In this document: positions 1 through 11,488 of the stretch, piece by piece
Layout: every line of letters starts with the position of its first letter
Numbering within the stretch: the first letter of the stretch is position 1
From: Azolla caroliniana
Taxonomy: Eukaryota; Polypodiophyta
Assembly: GCA_043228905.1 (NCBI GenBank)
Contig: JBHGNT010000017.1
Coordinates: forward strand, 7,006,001-7,070,000
Direction of reading: 5' to 3'
DNA: 64,000 nucleotides
The notes under the pieces: generated by a model
The model's database searches: none
What the model saw: only the letters and a program-made list of their open reading frames with translations
What the model was told of the DNA's origin: nothing
Made by a program: the position numbers and the translations under genes

Positions 1-336
1 TAGCCAAATTACTTAGGACTACACGAATTGGTTCAGACTCTTCGACTATATCACCTGATGCTATAGGGCGACCATCGATGACTCCTATAGCTACTAGGTT
101 CGGGAGCTTGTTCAAGATGATGTCTTGGGTCAATGCAAACTCGTGATCCATGAAACAAGAATTGGCTCCAGAATCTAGGAGGGCAGAGGCTAGGACTCGA
201 TGACCTGTAGATGTGCTAAGCTCAACTTGTGTAGAAAAAACTCTAATAACTTGATTTGATGAAATGGAACCACAACTAGGTACTAACTCTACATATCTAG
301 GATGGTCCAACCAAATGGCTCCTATTTTGGTTGGAC
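1..336 (-). pseudogene. Gypsy-1 aspartic protease region (partial)
   Basis: The minus strand encodes LLDSGANSCFMDHEFALTQD near 121-180, a retroviral-type aspartic protease active site (D-S-G), followed by a stretch ending GVIDGRPIASGDIV that fits the flap and C-terminal part of the fold. It follows the gag after an in-frame stop. The protein would mature the polyprotein in virus-like particles. It is cut by the window edge, so reverse transcriptase and integrase are not visible. Confidence 0.7.
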
Positions 337-1464
337 TTATTCATTTAACACATCCTCTAATTGGCTCAAGACATCAAATCTATTCTCATGGCATGGGTTA
401 TTAGGCTTAATAGTTAAGTTATTAGAATTGATAGTATAACTCGAGGTAGGGTTGTCATATGCACTTACTTGGTAAACTTGACGTCTAGGTTTATGTGGAC
501 AATTCACAGCAATATGTTCTGGACCACCACAATAGAGGCATAGGCGATGCGCCCGACGTCGTTGTTTCTTAGCATTTGATAAAGGCCCTCGACATTGTGT
601 TGACTCTATTTCCATCAAAGTGGGATCATCCCTCGTAATGGGTCTGGGAACTTGTGGCGGTGTTGCGACTATTGAAGCATACGTCTGTTCTGGTTGGTGG
701 CGTAGCATTTGTTGACGTTCAGAACATCACTCAAATAGGTGATTATCACATCACACAGCTCGACTAATGGCCTTTGTAAGAGACTTTGGATCTTCGTGGA
801 AAGTAAGAAGAAGATCTTTGACATCGTTACCCAAACCCTGACGAAATTGATCCATTAAGGCTGCCTCATCCCAAGGTATCTCACATGCTAAGAGACGGAA
901 ATGTGTTGCGTAGGCTGAAACGGGACGATCTCCTTGTCAGAGTCTTCGAATCTTGTTTATTGCCATTCTAGTGCTATCAGTGTCTCCAAAACTAGCTTGA
1001 AACTCTTTAACGAATGCCTCGAAATCCTCCAACAATGGTGATTTCTTCTCTAGAAGTGGTGCAAACCATGCTAATGATGTACCACTTAGCAAGGTTCCTA
1101 TTAATCCCACATGAGCAGCATCAGTTGGGTGTCCATTGGGATGTAACTGAATCACCAAGCGGACTTGATTCAGGAAACCTCGAAACAAAGATCGGGTACC
1201 ATCAAACTTGGCAGGGAGGCTAATATTTGGTTCCCTTGGGGAGTTTTGAACCCCCGCCGCTTGTTCTCGTAATGTTAATATAGTAGCCTCGAGTTGATGA
1301 ACCCGTTGTGATAACTCCTCATATTGATGAGCTTTCTTGGTACTCACTTGTTGTAAATCCCCGAGTAGCCTATGATTTTCTTGCTCTAATGCCACAAACT
1401 TAGTTGTGAGCATGTCGAGCTTAGAAAGGACACGCATATACTCTTGCTTGCTCACAGATTCCAT
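337..1464 (-). pseudogene. Gypsy-1 gag with CCHC zinc knuckle
   Basis: The start is the ATG at 1464 (MESVSKQEYMRVLSKL), opening a leucine-rich coiled coil over about residues 1-70. The gag core follows, with FDGTRSLFRGFLNQVR and a GTSLAWFAPLLE motif. The frame continues beyond 937 through QGDRPVSAYATHFRLL and WDEAALMDQFRQGL to a knuckle CLYCGGPEHIAVNC (C-x2-C-x4-H-x4-C) near 510-551. Three premature TGA codons (about 936, 750 and 728) each stand where the family would have arginine, as expected if CGA became TGA. Gag would form the particle shell and bind element RNA. Confidence 0.78.
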
Positions 1465-1912
1465 AACTAAGGGGGGGAAATAAAGAAGGGAAAAGAAGAA
1501 AGCTTGCTAGGGTTATTGGAAAAGGAAACAGAAAGATTCGGTTCAAACTGTCGAGACTCGTGGGTAGGAGATAGAGCGAGAGCGAGAGTGATAGCGAAAG
1601 AGAGAGGGTGTGTGTGTGCATGAGAGAGAGTGAGAGAGATAAGACTTGAAATAGAAATGAGATTATATTATGATGAAACAAGATTACAATGAGTAGGCTA
1701 AGGGCTAAAGACTGGTGTTGAACCGAATTAGTTGAAATGAATGTATGGACACTTATTTATAGATCCTTATGGAGTATTCTAGAATGTTCTAGAATATTTT
1801 AGATTTTTATAATAACAAATATAACCATGAAATATTAAAGGATGTTCTAGAATAATCTAGAATGTTCTAGAATATTCTAATATATCGTAATAACTAAAAA
1901 TATAATTATAAT
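1465..1912 (-). promoter_or_regulatory. Putative Gypsy-1 leader/LTR with TATA box
   Basis: Read on the minus strand, this AT-rich stretch with repeated TCTAGAATATT-like words leads to TATAAATAA (1753-1761), then a CT/GT-rich leader (about 1560-1660) and the gag ATG. That is the order of a retrotransposon promoter and untranslated leader. The LTR ends cannot be set because the partner LTR lies outside the window. Confidence 0.45.
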
Positions 1913-1935
1913 AATCACATAACATATATGTTATT

Positions 1936-1992
1936 TCAATGGTTAAGGGTTCAACACATAGACCAAGAAGTCATGGGTTCGATTCTTGATAA
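1936..1992 (+). repeat. tRNA-like SINE head (copy 1)
   Basis: TGGTTAAGGG at 1940-1949 resembles a pol III A box and GGGTTCGATTC at 1975-1985 is a good B box. The spacing and the words GTCATGGGTTCGATTC recall the tRNA-derived head of plant Au-type SINEs. No cloverleaf or acceptor stem is evident, so this is not called a tRNA gene. A related sequence lies on the minus strand at about 53985-54045. Confidence 0.4.
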
Positions 1993-2213
1993 GCCAAAAT
2001 GTTGTCTTCATGACATGGCTGATTCCAACTTGGTCGCTTCTGTGCCATGGGACATCTTTGTTCCTATCATCAATTTGCCCGCAAGATGTAGCGACTTTTT
2101 GGATATGTTCGAAAAGTGAAATGCGAACAGGTTACCGACACATCGCCCCTAAGATTGCCCAATCGAACTCCAAGATGGTGCGCATCCACCATTTGGGCCC
2201 ATCTATGGGCTAT
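1993..2213. other. Intergenic spacer
   Basis: Moderately GC-rich DNA between the SINE-like head and the Copia-A1 LTR. Short open frames exist on the plus strand but show no recognisable domain. It may be the body of the SINE-like repeat or older transposon debris. Confidence 0.3.
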
Positions 2214-2729
2214 CTGAACCCGAAGTTGACGCTCTTCATGTGCGGAATAACGCTCAGCAAAAACCGAGTCTTAAACTCAATGGAAGAACAAAATAGAAAT
2301 GGAAGAACACTTACACAAACAATAGAGAGGACACTGGATGTTTATGTGGAAAACCCTAAATGGGAAAAAAAACCACGGGAGGCCACAAACTCCAACTACC
2401 ACTATGAGAAGAAGGGTACAAGGAGAGACTCAGAGGCAACGACCTCGAGCTCTATACCTTCCCCAACCGGCAGTAACAACAGAAAGACTTGAATTTGTAT
2501 CTCTCTTTCTCTCTCTCTCTCTCTCTCTGCAACCTCTGTACAACAATATATCGACACACACATAAAGTCATTGCCCTAAGTCCTATTTATACTTATATGA
2601 CTTTAGGACTATTTACAAATGTGGCCATGACAGGCACACTAGAAACATATTTACATATATGTTCCTGGATCCTGTTCACACTAGATTCGCCCTATCCGAA
2701 TCTCATCCGAAGGGACTGAATTCCCAACA
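2214..2729 (-). repeat. Copia-A1 3' LTR
   Basis: Read on the minus strand the LTR starts TGTTGGGAATTC at 2729, directly after a G-rich polypurine tract (2730-2740). It contains a CT/GA microsatellite (about 2505-2528) and the TTCCACATAAAC-type leader also found in the LTRs at 33143-33820 and 35373-36185. The low-coordinate end is poorly conserved and 2214 is approximate. Confidence 0.65.
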
Positions 2730-2739
2730 AACCCCCCCT

Positions 2740-4440
2740 TCACTCTGGCATGGGATGCCTTGTCAATCTGATTCGTCTCTTGCACATGCCTAGCTTGTCA
2801 GTCGATAGCACCTTGGTCAGCATGTCCGACCCGTTCTCCTCAGTATGGATCTTCCTCAGCAAGAAATCTTTATCTTCTACCTTCTCCCGGAGCTAGTGAT
2901 ATCACCTTTGGATGTGCTTCGCTCGAGAGTAGTATGTTACGTTCTTCGCAAGGTGAATGGGCTTTGACTGTCACAGTAGAGCCGGCATTCCTCATGCCGG
3001 ATCCCTAGCTCTCCCATAAAGTCCTTCATCCAGATTACCTCTTTGTCAGCTTCTACAACCGCCATGTACGATGCTTCCATTGTCGATAGTGCAACGGACT
3101 TCTGCAACCTCGGCTGCCACGATACGGCTCCCCCTGCATATGTTATTACATATCTGGAAGTTGAACAATTGGTATCCGCATCAGCCGACATATCCGAATC
3201 CTTGAATACTTCAAGTTGGGGTTTTCCATAGCCGAATCGGAGGCACATACTCGAGGTGACTTTCAAGTACCAGAGTATCCACGTGACCGCGGTCCAATGT
3301 TCTCTTCCCGAATTGCTCATGAACCGACTGACCACTCCGACAACATATCTGATATCCGGTCGGGTACACACCATTGCGTACATCAAGCTTCCGACGGTAG
3401 AGGCATATGGTATCTTCATCATCTTTGATTTCTCTGTCTTGTTCTTCGGACTTTGCTTTCTGGACAACTTGCAGTTTGTCGGAAGTGTCGATCCGACCGA
3501 CTTAGCATCCGACATGCTGAACCTTTGAAGCACCTTTGTCATGTACTTTTCCTATGACAGCCACAAATGCTTCTTCGACCGGTCCCAAACTATGTGCATC
3601 CCTAGGATCTATCTCGTCGAACCCATATCTTTCATTGCGATGACTGGCTCAAAGCCTTCTTCAGCATTCTGATCTTGATATGGTCTCATCTGACGATCAG
3701 CATGTTGTCCACATATAGCAATAGTATCAAGAAGTCTCCTCCATCAAACTTCTTCACAAATACGCAGTGGTCGGCTTGCATCTTGTGGTATCCTTGGTCG
3801 GTCATGAAGGAGTCGAACTTTCGGTACCATTGCCCAGGAGCTTGTTTTAGTCCGTATAAGCTCTTCTTCAATCGGCATACCATGTGCTCATTCCCTTTCT
3901 TGACGAATCCTTTCGGTTGTTGCATGTAGATCTCTTCTTCGAGGTCGCCATGTAGGAACGTCGTCTTGACATCTAGTTGCTCTACCTTGAGGTCCATGTT
4001 TGCCGCTATGCTCAACACCGTCTAAATGGATGTCATCTTCACTACCAGGACAAACATCTCATCGAAGTCCACTCCTTTCTTATGTTGGAAGCCCTTCACC
4101 ACAATGCGAGCCTTATACCTTGGTGGATTTCTGGAGTCTCCCGATTTTAGCTTGTACACCCACTTGTTCCGGAGCGCTCTCTTTCCTTTCGGCAGCTCTG
4201 TCAATTCATATGTGTGGTTCTCATGTAGGGAATCCATCTCATCCTACATGACACTTAACCACTTGCGGCTGTGGGTGTCTCTCTTGGCTCCTTCGAAGCT
4301 TTCCGACTCCCCCTCGTCGGTCAACAACACATGCTCTACATCGGAAATCTCCAGGGGGGCTCTTCTCCTCCTGAGAGGATATCTCCTTCCTTAGCCTTTG
4401 GCCACCGGTTCCTTCGTTTGTTCTTCATCCGAATCCAATT
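2740..4440 (-). pseudogene. Copia-A1 RT and RNase H remnant
   Basis: The minus strand reads RALRNKWVYKLK and FHGDLEEEIYMQQPKGFVKK (RT palm), LILLLYVDNML (the YVDD box, here YVDN), GSLMYAMVCTRPDI, and the RNase H motifs ALSTMEASYM and YCDSQS. Several frame changes and stops break it. The catalytic YVDD carries D-to-N at the second Asp, which alone should inactivate RT. It would have copied element RNA into DNA. The DNA-level match is to Copia-A2. Confidence 0.8.
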
Positions 4441-5049
4441 CGGTATATATTGTGAACTGCACATAAGCACATGCACACCACAATATCATGCAAAAAACAA
4501 TTTAGTTTATGTGAATAGATGAAGAAAAACTTCCATTAAATTTGTATGAAAAACTTTAGTAATTTGTAAGCATTATATCGAGCCGTCTCTAAGAGTTAAG
4601 AGTGCCAAGTGAATGCCATGAGGTGTAACTTGTGTGCCTACAACTACAAACTTGTGATGTAAAAAATGAACACATTTAAATTAAGGTGTTGAATTCAATA
4701 CTACTATTAGGGACCCTTAAATGTAAATGAATTATAAGGTGAGTACATACCCTAAAACTAAATGTCGAAACACTAAAGAAGAAAGAACGAAGAAGTGGAA
4801 AACAAAAAAGAAAGAAGGAAAAGAAGAAAAAAAGAAGTTAAAAGAAAAAGTTTTTGAACTCTACAACTATCACAATCTTAAGAACTATAACCACTAGGCC
4901 ATTCACTTTCAATGATAATATTTTGTGTACTTTATTACTTTTAATTTTTTGAAGTCAGACACGAGAAAACTTTGAGTGGGGCTCCTCGTAACAGACACCG
5001 CCTGCCGTGAGCTTTTTATCCACATCGGACAGTGCAAATCAGTTGAGCG
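4441..5049. other. AT-rich intergenic DNA
   Basis: AT-rich, with an A/G-rich run at about 4775-4855 and no coding pattern on either strand. It separates the copia remnant from the BAHD promoter region. I see no gene in it. Confidence 0.5.
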
Positions 5050-5113
5050 ACGAGCGACATCTTTAATATTTGGTACTAGTAACGAGCGACATCTTTAATA
5101 TTTGGTACTAGTA
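5050..5113 (+). repeat. Perfect 32-bp tandem duplication
   Basis: The 32-bp unit beginning ACGAGCGACATCTTTAATAT occurs at 5050-5081 and again, without a mismatch, at 5082-5113. It lies about 220 bp upstream of the BAHD start codon, inside the likely promoter. Perfect identity means the duplication is recent. Confidence 0.9.
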
Positions 5114-5334
5114 TGTATGTACATATGTACGTATGCTTAAGTTAGACATGAGAGAGAGAGAGAGAGAGAGAGTATGTATGTATGTATGTATGTAATAATG
5201 TATGTATGTATGTACATATATGCTTGTCTCTCTCCTCCTCTGTTCTCCTCCTCCTGTGTGTGTTGTGTGTGTGTAGAAGTAGTAGTAGTAGCTCAGAGAC
5301 AGAAATCCGCAGACAGAGAGAGAGAGAGAGAGAA
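5111..5334 (+). promoter_or_regulatory. BAHD promoter/5' UTR with microsatellites
   Basis: The stretch holds (TATG)n runs (5111-5130 and 5173-5220), (AG)n at 5150-5172, a GT/TAG-rich part and (AG)n at 5316-5333 ending 1 base before GAAATGAAG. GA repeats next to the start codon are common in plant 5' UTRs and bind BPC/GAGA-type factors in known cases. No convincing TATA box is visible, so the transcription start cannot be placed. Confidence 0.4.
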
Positions 5335-5909
5335 ATGAAGATCGAGCGCTTCTCTCCACGCCTGGTCTTCCCCCTCACCCCTTCCCCTCACCCTGCCCAC
5401 CATATCCCTCTCAGCAGCTCCGACCTGGCTGTCCCCCGAGTCCATGTGGAGGTCATCTATGCCTTCTCCTCTCCACCTCCTTCAGGACATGCCTCCTCGC
5501 CTAGTAGTAGTATAGAAACCGGTCTGGCGGAGGTGCTGTGCTCGTATCGGGAATGGGCGGGCCGCCTCGACTTGGGCCACCCCCGCCCATCCATTGTACT
5601 CAACGATGCCGGGGCCCTCTTCCTCGAAGCCTCGGCCGATGGGCCCCTCTCTGAGTTATCTCCTTCCTTCCAACCTTCGCGCCTCCTCCTCGACCTCGTC
5701 CCCGTGAATCGAGGCTCCCCTCATCTCCTCCTTGTCCAGGTAAGAACAAAAAGAACAACAATCAACCTATAGGCTACCCTCTCCCTTCTCTCTTGTTGGA
5801 TATTTTACCTGTATACCCCCACACTTCCCGCCCATGATTCAATTCCCCCCTCCTTGTTGATTTTATACATACATCTTGGATACTTGATTTTATACATACA
5901 TACACACAC

Positions 5910-5955
<46 letters not shown>

Positions 5956-7404
5956 ATAGATCCTGGTTGTTTCAGTTTTTTGGCTTGTACTCAGCACTGT
6001 CTCGATACTTGCTTGTGGGACCTTTAGGGTTCGGGGATCCTCGCAATTAGCCTAATGTCAGACCTTGGTGTTGCTTGATTGTTTTCCTTGGGTTTGGATC
6101 TGGCTGTGTTCATTGAACAATTACACTTGAAGGACTTCTTTAGCTTCGACAAGAAGCGAAGGTACTTAGCCTCTTGGGCATATTTCTGATGTTTGAAATC
6201 TTGATGGTCTAGATACCTGTAATTTGTCAGGGTATCTTGTGAGTGGCAAAACGTTCCAACTAATTCAGAATGAAGGTAGGTTATATACCATACCACTACC
6301 TCTAAATTTGTCAAGGTGTCTTGTGAGTGGCGAAAAGCGCAACTAATTCAGAATGAAGGTAGGTTTTTTAACCTTACTTATAGCACACCAAGTCCTTATG
6401 TCATGATATACCATACCATTCTAGGCACATTGTTAGATTTGGATCTCATCGTATGGATGAAGAGGATTGAATTCCTTTTGTATATGTAGGTGACAACATT
6501 TACTTGTGGTGGAATGACTTTGGGTATAGCTCGACATCACCAAGTTGCCGATGGGGAGGCAGCAAGTGAATTCATGAATGCGTGGGGACGTACAGTTCGA
6601 GGCGTGCTAGTGCCTGTGTCAACACCACCATTGCATGATCGCTCGGCACTCATGCCACGAGACCCTCCCATGCCTATGTTTGATCACATTGAATATAAGA
6701 AACTGCCTCCTAAGTCGGACCCAGATTCAACTACCCAAGAGTACCCCGAACTCAGCATCAACAAGATCAATTTTAGCATAGAAATGCTCAAGAAAATCAA
6801 GGTGCAAGCTTCAAAAGGGGCTAGCGAAGGCGTTTTCTACTCCACCTTCGTGAGCTTGTTGGCACATTTGTGGCGGTGCATCACGAAATCACGCGGATTG
6901 GAAGATGACGACGAGTGTGAAACGAAGGCGCTTGTGGCTGTGAACGTGAGGAAACGGATTGATCCTCCTCTTCCCGAGGGTTATTTCGGTAATGCAATGT
7001 GCCATACAAGCCCCCATACCACAATCAAAAACTTATTGGAGCAACCTCTCTCATTCGCAGCTAGTATTATAAATGCTTCCATAAAGAATATTACAAGTGA
7101 CTACGTTCGTTCCGCGCTTGATTTCATCGAACTCCAACAAAAGAGCCCCGTGCAAATAGCAAGAACCAACCGTACTGTGTTGACCCCGAACTTAAGTGTG
7201 ACTAGTTGGGTGACATTACCTTTATATGAACTAGATTTTGGGTGGGGCACCCCTATATTTGCAGGGAACCCTTTCATCCCCTTTGAAGGCCTCATTATTC
7301 TGGCCCCCTCCCACAAAAAGGATGGAAGCATTGATGTTGTCCTTGGTCTCTTTGCTCCTGACATGGCAAGGTTTGAAGCGACATGCTTTGAACTTGCTGA
7401 GTGA
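5335..7404 (+). CDS. BAHD-family acyltransferase (HXXXD type), two exons
   Basis: Exon 1 is 5335-5739 and exon 2 is 6490-7404. They join in phase 0 across a 750-bp GT-AG intron (CCAG/GTAAG and TGTAG/GTGAC) into 439 residues, a normal BAHD length. The catalytic HXXXD motif is HQVAD (about residues 152-156) and the structural DFGWG motif is at about 383-387. The N-terminal half has YREWAGRL, typical of the agmatine/tryptamine hydroxycinnamoyltransferase branch. Such enzymes move an acyl group from acyl-CoA to an amine or alcohol in the cytosol. No frameshift or stop interrupts it. The exact substrate cannot be read from sequence; HCT-like O-acylation is the main alternative. The start is the first in-frame ATG after the GA-rich leader. 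Confidence 0.88.
5911..5953 (+). repeat. (GTATAT)n microsatellite in BAHD intron
   Basis: About seven hexamer copies of GTATAT lie in the first third of the intron of the BAHD gene. It should be length-polymorphic. Confidence 0.85.
6221..6373 (+). repeat. Imperfect 84-bp direct repeat in BAHD intron
   Basis: AATTTGTCAGGGTATCTTGT at 6221 recurs as AATTTGTCAAGGTGTCTTGT at 6305. Both continue into ACTAATTCAGAATGAAGGTA. The period is 84 bp, with several substitutions. It lies just upstream of the acceptor site. Confidence 0.8.
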
Positions 7405-10400
7405 TTTTTAGATGTCTAGGCTGAAAGTATTTTTAACTTGAGACACTTTGAATGTCTCTTTTCTCGAATCTATATTTCATGGCTTCTCCAAAGCCATCTA
7501 ATTAGACTTGACTACGATACACCCTAAGCATTATAACACAGTCAACCCCCAATCATTGCAAACTATTTGAGATGGATGAAATACATAGTTGGATGTCCTT
7601 TTATTATATCATTGAGTTTAAATGAAAGCAAGTAATGTTTACGTCCCTTCCTTAACACTTGTGTCGTTTGTATTACTTTTGTAATCCTTTTGATAATAAC
7701 ATGTGTATGCTCAAGCAAGAGGCTTGGATTTGACAAAGTGTAATATATATTCAGATTGAAGTAAACATCAAGTGTTGTGTTGTGTATCAAGTGTTGTGTG
7801 GAATTGTTAGGCCCATTTTGGGTGTGGTGGGAAGTTGTAAGGCATGTTGTGGTTGGTTTGGTAGAGCAAATGTAGTGGGGGTTGGTTGATATTCCATTAA
7901 CGATATGAGCAAAAGCAAGGGGAAGAAGAAATTGCACGGGTAAAATAAAGTCGAAATGTAGGTAACACATGAAAGAACTTTTAAAAAAAAGCAATGTAAA
8001 AGAGTGGATGTTGGTAGATAGTTGAAGTCCATGTGCAAAGAATGATCAATGATGTTGGGTGTTTATAAAAAGTAAATTAGTTGGGTATAAGAAATAAGAT
8101 GAAAATTCCTTGTCTCTATTACACCATTAGGTACATAGTATGAATCACAATTTGTAAACTCATGAATGTTACATTTTAAGGACAAATAGGGAAACCAAGG
8201 AACACGTGAGATGGGTACACAATGTTGAGAGTCGAGACGAATCCACCCTTGTCTTCTAAGAATCCCCCTCCCCTATTTATTTTTTATATTACAAATAATG
8301 GTTTTGAAGTAATAGTGTTCCAAAACAAAATCCAAACTTGGTGATAATTTGAAAGATTAATTGATTTTTCAATAGTTTTAGGATTTCATATTCCCTTGAC
8401 CATTTTGAAACATACATGCGATTGCATCCTTTTTCTATTATCTTGCTCCATTCCATTTACTAGTTCACACAACCTAACTTTGCTTGCATTATAGATGCCA
8501 GTAATTCACTGCATTCAAGATGTTGTTGGACATTCTTGAGCCAATAACGATCATATATCAAAAAAGAAAATATCAAAGTTTCTTTACTTTCATTTCCAAC
8601 AAAATAAATAAATTTAGAATTTGCATTTACGTATGCCTTCTTGCTAAAAGCGTAATCAATCTCAATTGTGATATAAAGTAACCACTAACTTTTTGTATCA
8701 ATTTCTCCAAATATATGAAAATGTAACAACAAATCTTGAGAAACAATCTACCAATGTATTTCCATTGCATTTGCGTTATCTTTTTTTTATCACCAACCTA
8801 GCTTAATATTCGTACTCCAAGTGGCTTGAATGAATTCATTTGGAAAGCAAGTGGTTGGCAAGCTTCCAAATATGTACTAGAATTGCTTTTTCACTTCAGG
8901 CAAGAGCATTTGAAAGTGTGGTTCTTCCATCTAATTATCCATCCAAAACCCACATGTATGACTACCATGATACATCCACAAAGTCATTATCTAGGAATTA
9001 TAAATCCATTATCCATGAATGAGGCATCCATGACATACTCTTGAACATGCGAACCCTTTCATCCAATATCCAACCATGCCTACTAATCAAGTAAAAATTG
9101 GTTGGCGTTTTCACAAAGACAAACTATGATTGACATTGTCATAGGGGCATTTCTGGAAATACAAGAACCTAGAGGTATTTGGATGTTATTTTTGTTGAGT
9201 GACTCAACACAATGTTAAAAAAACAGTTTAGGCCACATCAGAAAAGCTTTTATAAAATTATTAGGTAAAAGAACATTGGCATTGGAAAGCTCAAAAGGAA
9301 GATCAAACTTAAGCTTTTATGATTAGGAAAAACTACTTTCTTTGGCCAACAAGGTCCAATCAAGTTTCATTTTGATCCTAGAGTTTGTTTATTTTAAATT
9401 ATGTTCTCATTTATTTCCACAAATGTCATGATTTAACACTTGTGTCCAATATTTTATATGTGGTATTTGAGCATTATATCATCAAATGGTACCATTTTTC
9501 TCTCCTTTAATAAGTTATTTGAGCAAACATATGGTGGTCATTTCCTTCTCCCCTCCTTCCAAGGTAGATTTAAGAGATTTCCCCATATATTCATATTTGA
9601 AAAAATACTGCTCATGCCAAAAGTTTATCAATCATTAATGGAGATACAATTCACATGTATATTTAGGTGTCGATTAATTAATTATTAAAGAACTATTTAC
9701 ATTAAGTCTGATTAGAACATGACCTAGTTACATAAGGAAAAAAGTGTAATAATACATCTTTTTAACAATGTACTTTGTTATGATTTTTGTTGTACTTAGA
9801 GTGATTAACCATTCATTTACAATAATGCACATTTTGATTAGGCTAATGCAGTAGTTGTAACTATTGTCATAGTGAATTTTAGATATGAAGACTAACTCAG
9901 AAGTTGACACGGAAATTAGGTCTTGAGTGGTTGAAAGGTTAGATTTAGGTTTAGGTAACCCAAAGCTATTATTCTATTTCCCTCATGGATTGACACTTGT
10001 TAAGTGTTTGCGGCAATTAAGTGCGAGGGACAAGTCATCGAATGAGCTAACTCATTGTATCAACACCCTTAAGAGTGGTTGACACACTCTCTCACAAGTC
10101 TAGCAAAAAATAGTGTTTCACCCACCTAATCCCCTTAACAATACACCATCGAGGTAAACTTCTATCATGTGTTAAGTAGATGGGACTAATAATTAACTTT
10201 AAATTTTAGGTAACAAAAGCTAAATTTAGACCACAATAGAACTCTCAGGGAATCTATAAAAGGGACACTTTAATAAATCTTCACAAGATCACTTCTTCAC
10301 TAATCTATTCTATAATAATTAGTAAGGCTTATTAAATCTTAATTAATCTTGCCATTAACCATATCCTTAAGGTAGTCTACAACCAACAACGTAAAAATGT

Positions 10401-11155
10401 TAAGATATATACCTTCCATGAAATACAACAAAATGGTGAGGATTACACTCTTTGTAAGTGGTATTAAATTGAGTAAGTTGGGAAGACTATGATCTAACCC
10501 ACTCAATTATTTGGGTTCCCATTCATGATCAAAGTAGAACCTAGCGGACCATGTCCACTCCACATAGGCTATTGACTAGCAAACTATAGGTTTAAGGAAT
10601 TAATGTGGTATTTCAAAGGCGTGATGTGATGGTTGGAAGTGCTAGTTGTTGAATGCCTGGGTTGTACCATACACAAAATTTATTAAACTAGTAAATGTTC
10701 AATTACTTTTTACAAGTTTGGAGAATGGGATGGTGAATCGGCAATGAGGTAATATGCCATCCAATAATTTATTTGCCAATTACTTTTATTCTAGAAAACC
10801 ATCAACATTGCTCTTATTTGAACTGAACTCATTAATATATTGTTATATGTGTCCCATAACCCACTACTTTGAATTTAACCTAAGTGTAGTGCAATGAAGA
10901 TTGTCTTTAGACATCATAAACTCAAAATTTCTACGTTGAGATGTGGCTCTCTGCAACTCAGAACAGCACATGAGAATGTTTATTACAGGTGAAATCATGG
11001 GTTTAGAAGTGGAAGTGAAGACCACCGCCATACACAGGTAACCGTCCAAAGGGAATCATGGCGGCGGCACACAATGTGATATATATAAACAATAAGCTTA
11101 TATATCTCTGTTATTTTTTACATTTTCTTGGCACCATCGTTTTGTGTATCTCTGC
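7405..11155. other. AT-rich intergenic DNA
   Basis: About 3.7 kb following the BAHD stop codon. I find no ORF with a recognisable domain. Features seen are a short direct repeat (ATCAAGTGTTGTGT at about 7768-7798) and a 17-bp perfect palindrome TGTTGAGTGACTCAACA at 9193-9209. The rest is low-complexity AT-rich sequence, probably decayed transposons plus the 3' flank of the BAHD gene. Confidence 0.5.
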
Positions 11156-11160
11156 ATTCC
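11156..11160. repeat. Copia-B target-site duplication, left
   Basis: ATTCC directly before the LTR at 11161. The same ATTCC follows the other LTR at 15454-15458. A 5-bp duplication is the copia integrase signature. Confidence 0.85.
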
Positions 11161-11366
11161 TGTTGGAGAGAAAGCAATGGCGGCGGACGAGCTGTTGTTT
11201 TACCTGCAGAGAAATGTCGAACAACACACACAGAAGACAGCACAGAAAAAAAGAAGAAAATACAAACACAACTTTTTGGAGGCACACCGAAACCCTCGTT
11301 TCTATTTAGTTTTATACCTATGCACTAATAGTAAGAAATTACGTTTTTGGCCTTTTCTCACTATCA
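11161..11366 (-). repeat. Copia-B 3' LTR
   Basis: On the plus strand it runs from TGTTGGAGAG to CACTATCA. It matches 15247-15453 over its full length with about 5 percent difference by eye. On the minus strand the polypurine tract AGTGGGAGAT (11367-11376) touches its start. Confidence 0.9.
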
Positions 11367-11376
11367 ATCTCCCACT
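11367..11376 (-). promoter_or_regulatory. Copia-B polypurine tract
   Basis: AGTGGGAGAT on the minus strand ends one base before the LTR's TGATAG. It would prime plus-strand DNA synthesis. Confidence 0.65.
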
Positions 11377-11488
11377 AAAGGCCAAACAAGGGATTAGCAA
11401 AGTTGATGGGAAGATTGAACAAGACAGACACATCCTACTCGATGAGTATGTTACACAATATACAAAAAACAATGTGTAACCTCATGAC

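Larger units (their letters stand above)
1..1912 (-). mobile_element. Ty3/gypsy element, 5' part (Gypsy-1)
   Basis: Read on the minus strand this is leader, gag, zinc knuckle and aspartic protease in order, so the element continues past base 1 of the window. The gag has the layout of sushi/Tf1-like chromoviral gags (coiled coil, then a gag core, then one CCHC knuckle) rather than the commonest plant types. I see no tRNA-type primer site (TGG) between the gag start and the presumed LTR. It is broken by several in-frame TGA codons. Lineage is inferred from motif resemblance only. Confidence 0.75.
2214..4440 (-). mobile_element. 5'-truncated Ty1/copia element (Copia-A1)
   Basis: From right to left it holds reverse transcriptase, RNase H, a polypurine tract and a 3' LTR. 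Gag, protease and integrase are missing. The coding part and LTR match Copia-A2 at 33143-37963 in order and in wording, so these are two copies of one family. The right limit is where recognisable RT sequence stops. Confidence 0.8.

Noticed and set aside
1936-1992. A functional tRNA gene
   Set aside because: A- and B-box-like words are present, but no acceptor or anticodon stem can be drawn.
7563-8038. Minus-strand frames of 143 and 83 codons after the BAHD gene
   Set aside because: Composition follows the local AT-rich sequence; no domain, no splice partners, and the two overlap in different frames.
8820-9060. Possible coding or transposon fragment
   Set aside because: Two overlapping short frames in AT-rich DNA; I could not match any motif on either strand.
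9193-9209. Perfect 17-bp palindrome TGTTGAGTGACTCAACA as a regulatory site
   Set aside because: It contains a bZIP-like TGACTCA core, but it is far from any gene and one such palindrome is expected by chance now and then.
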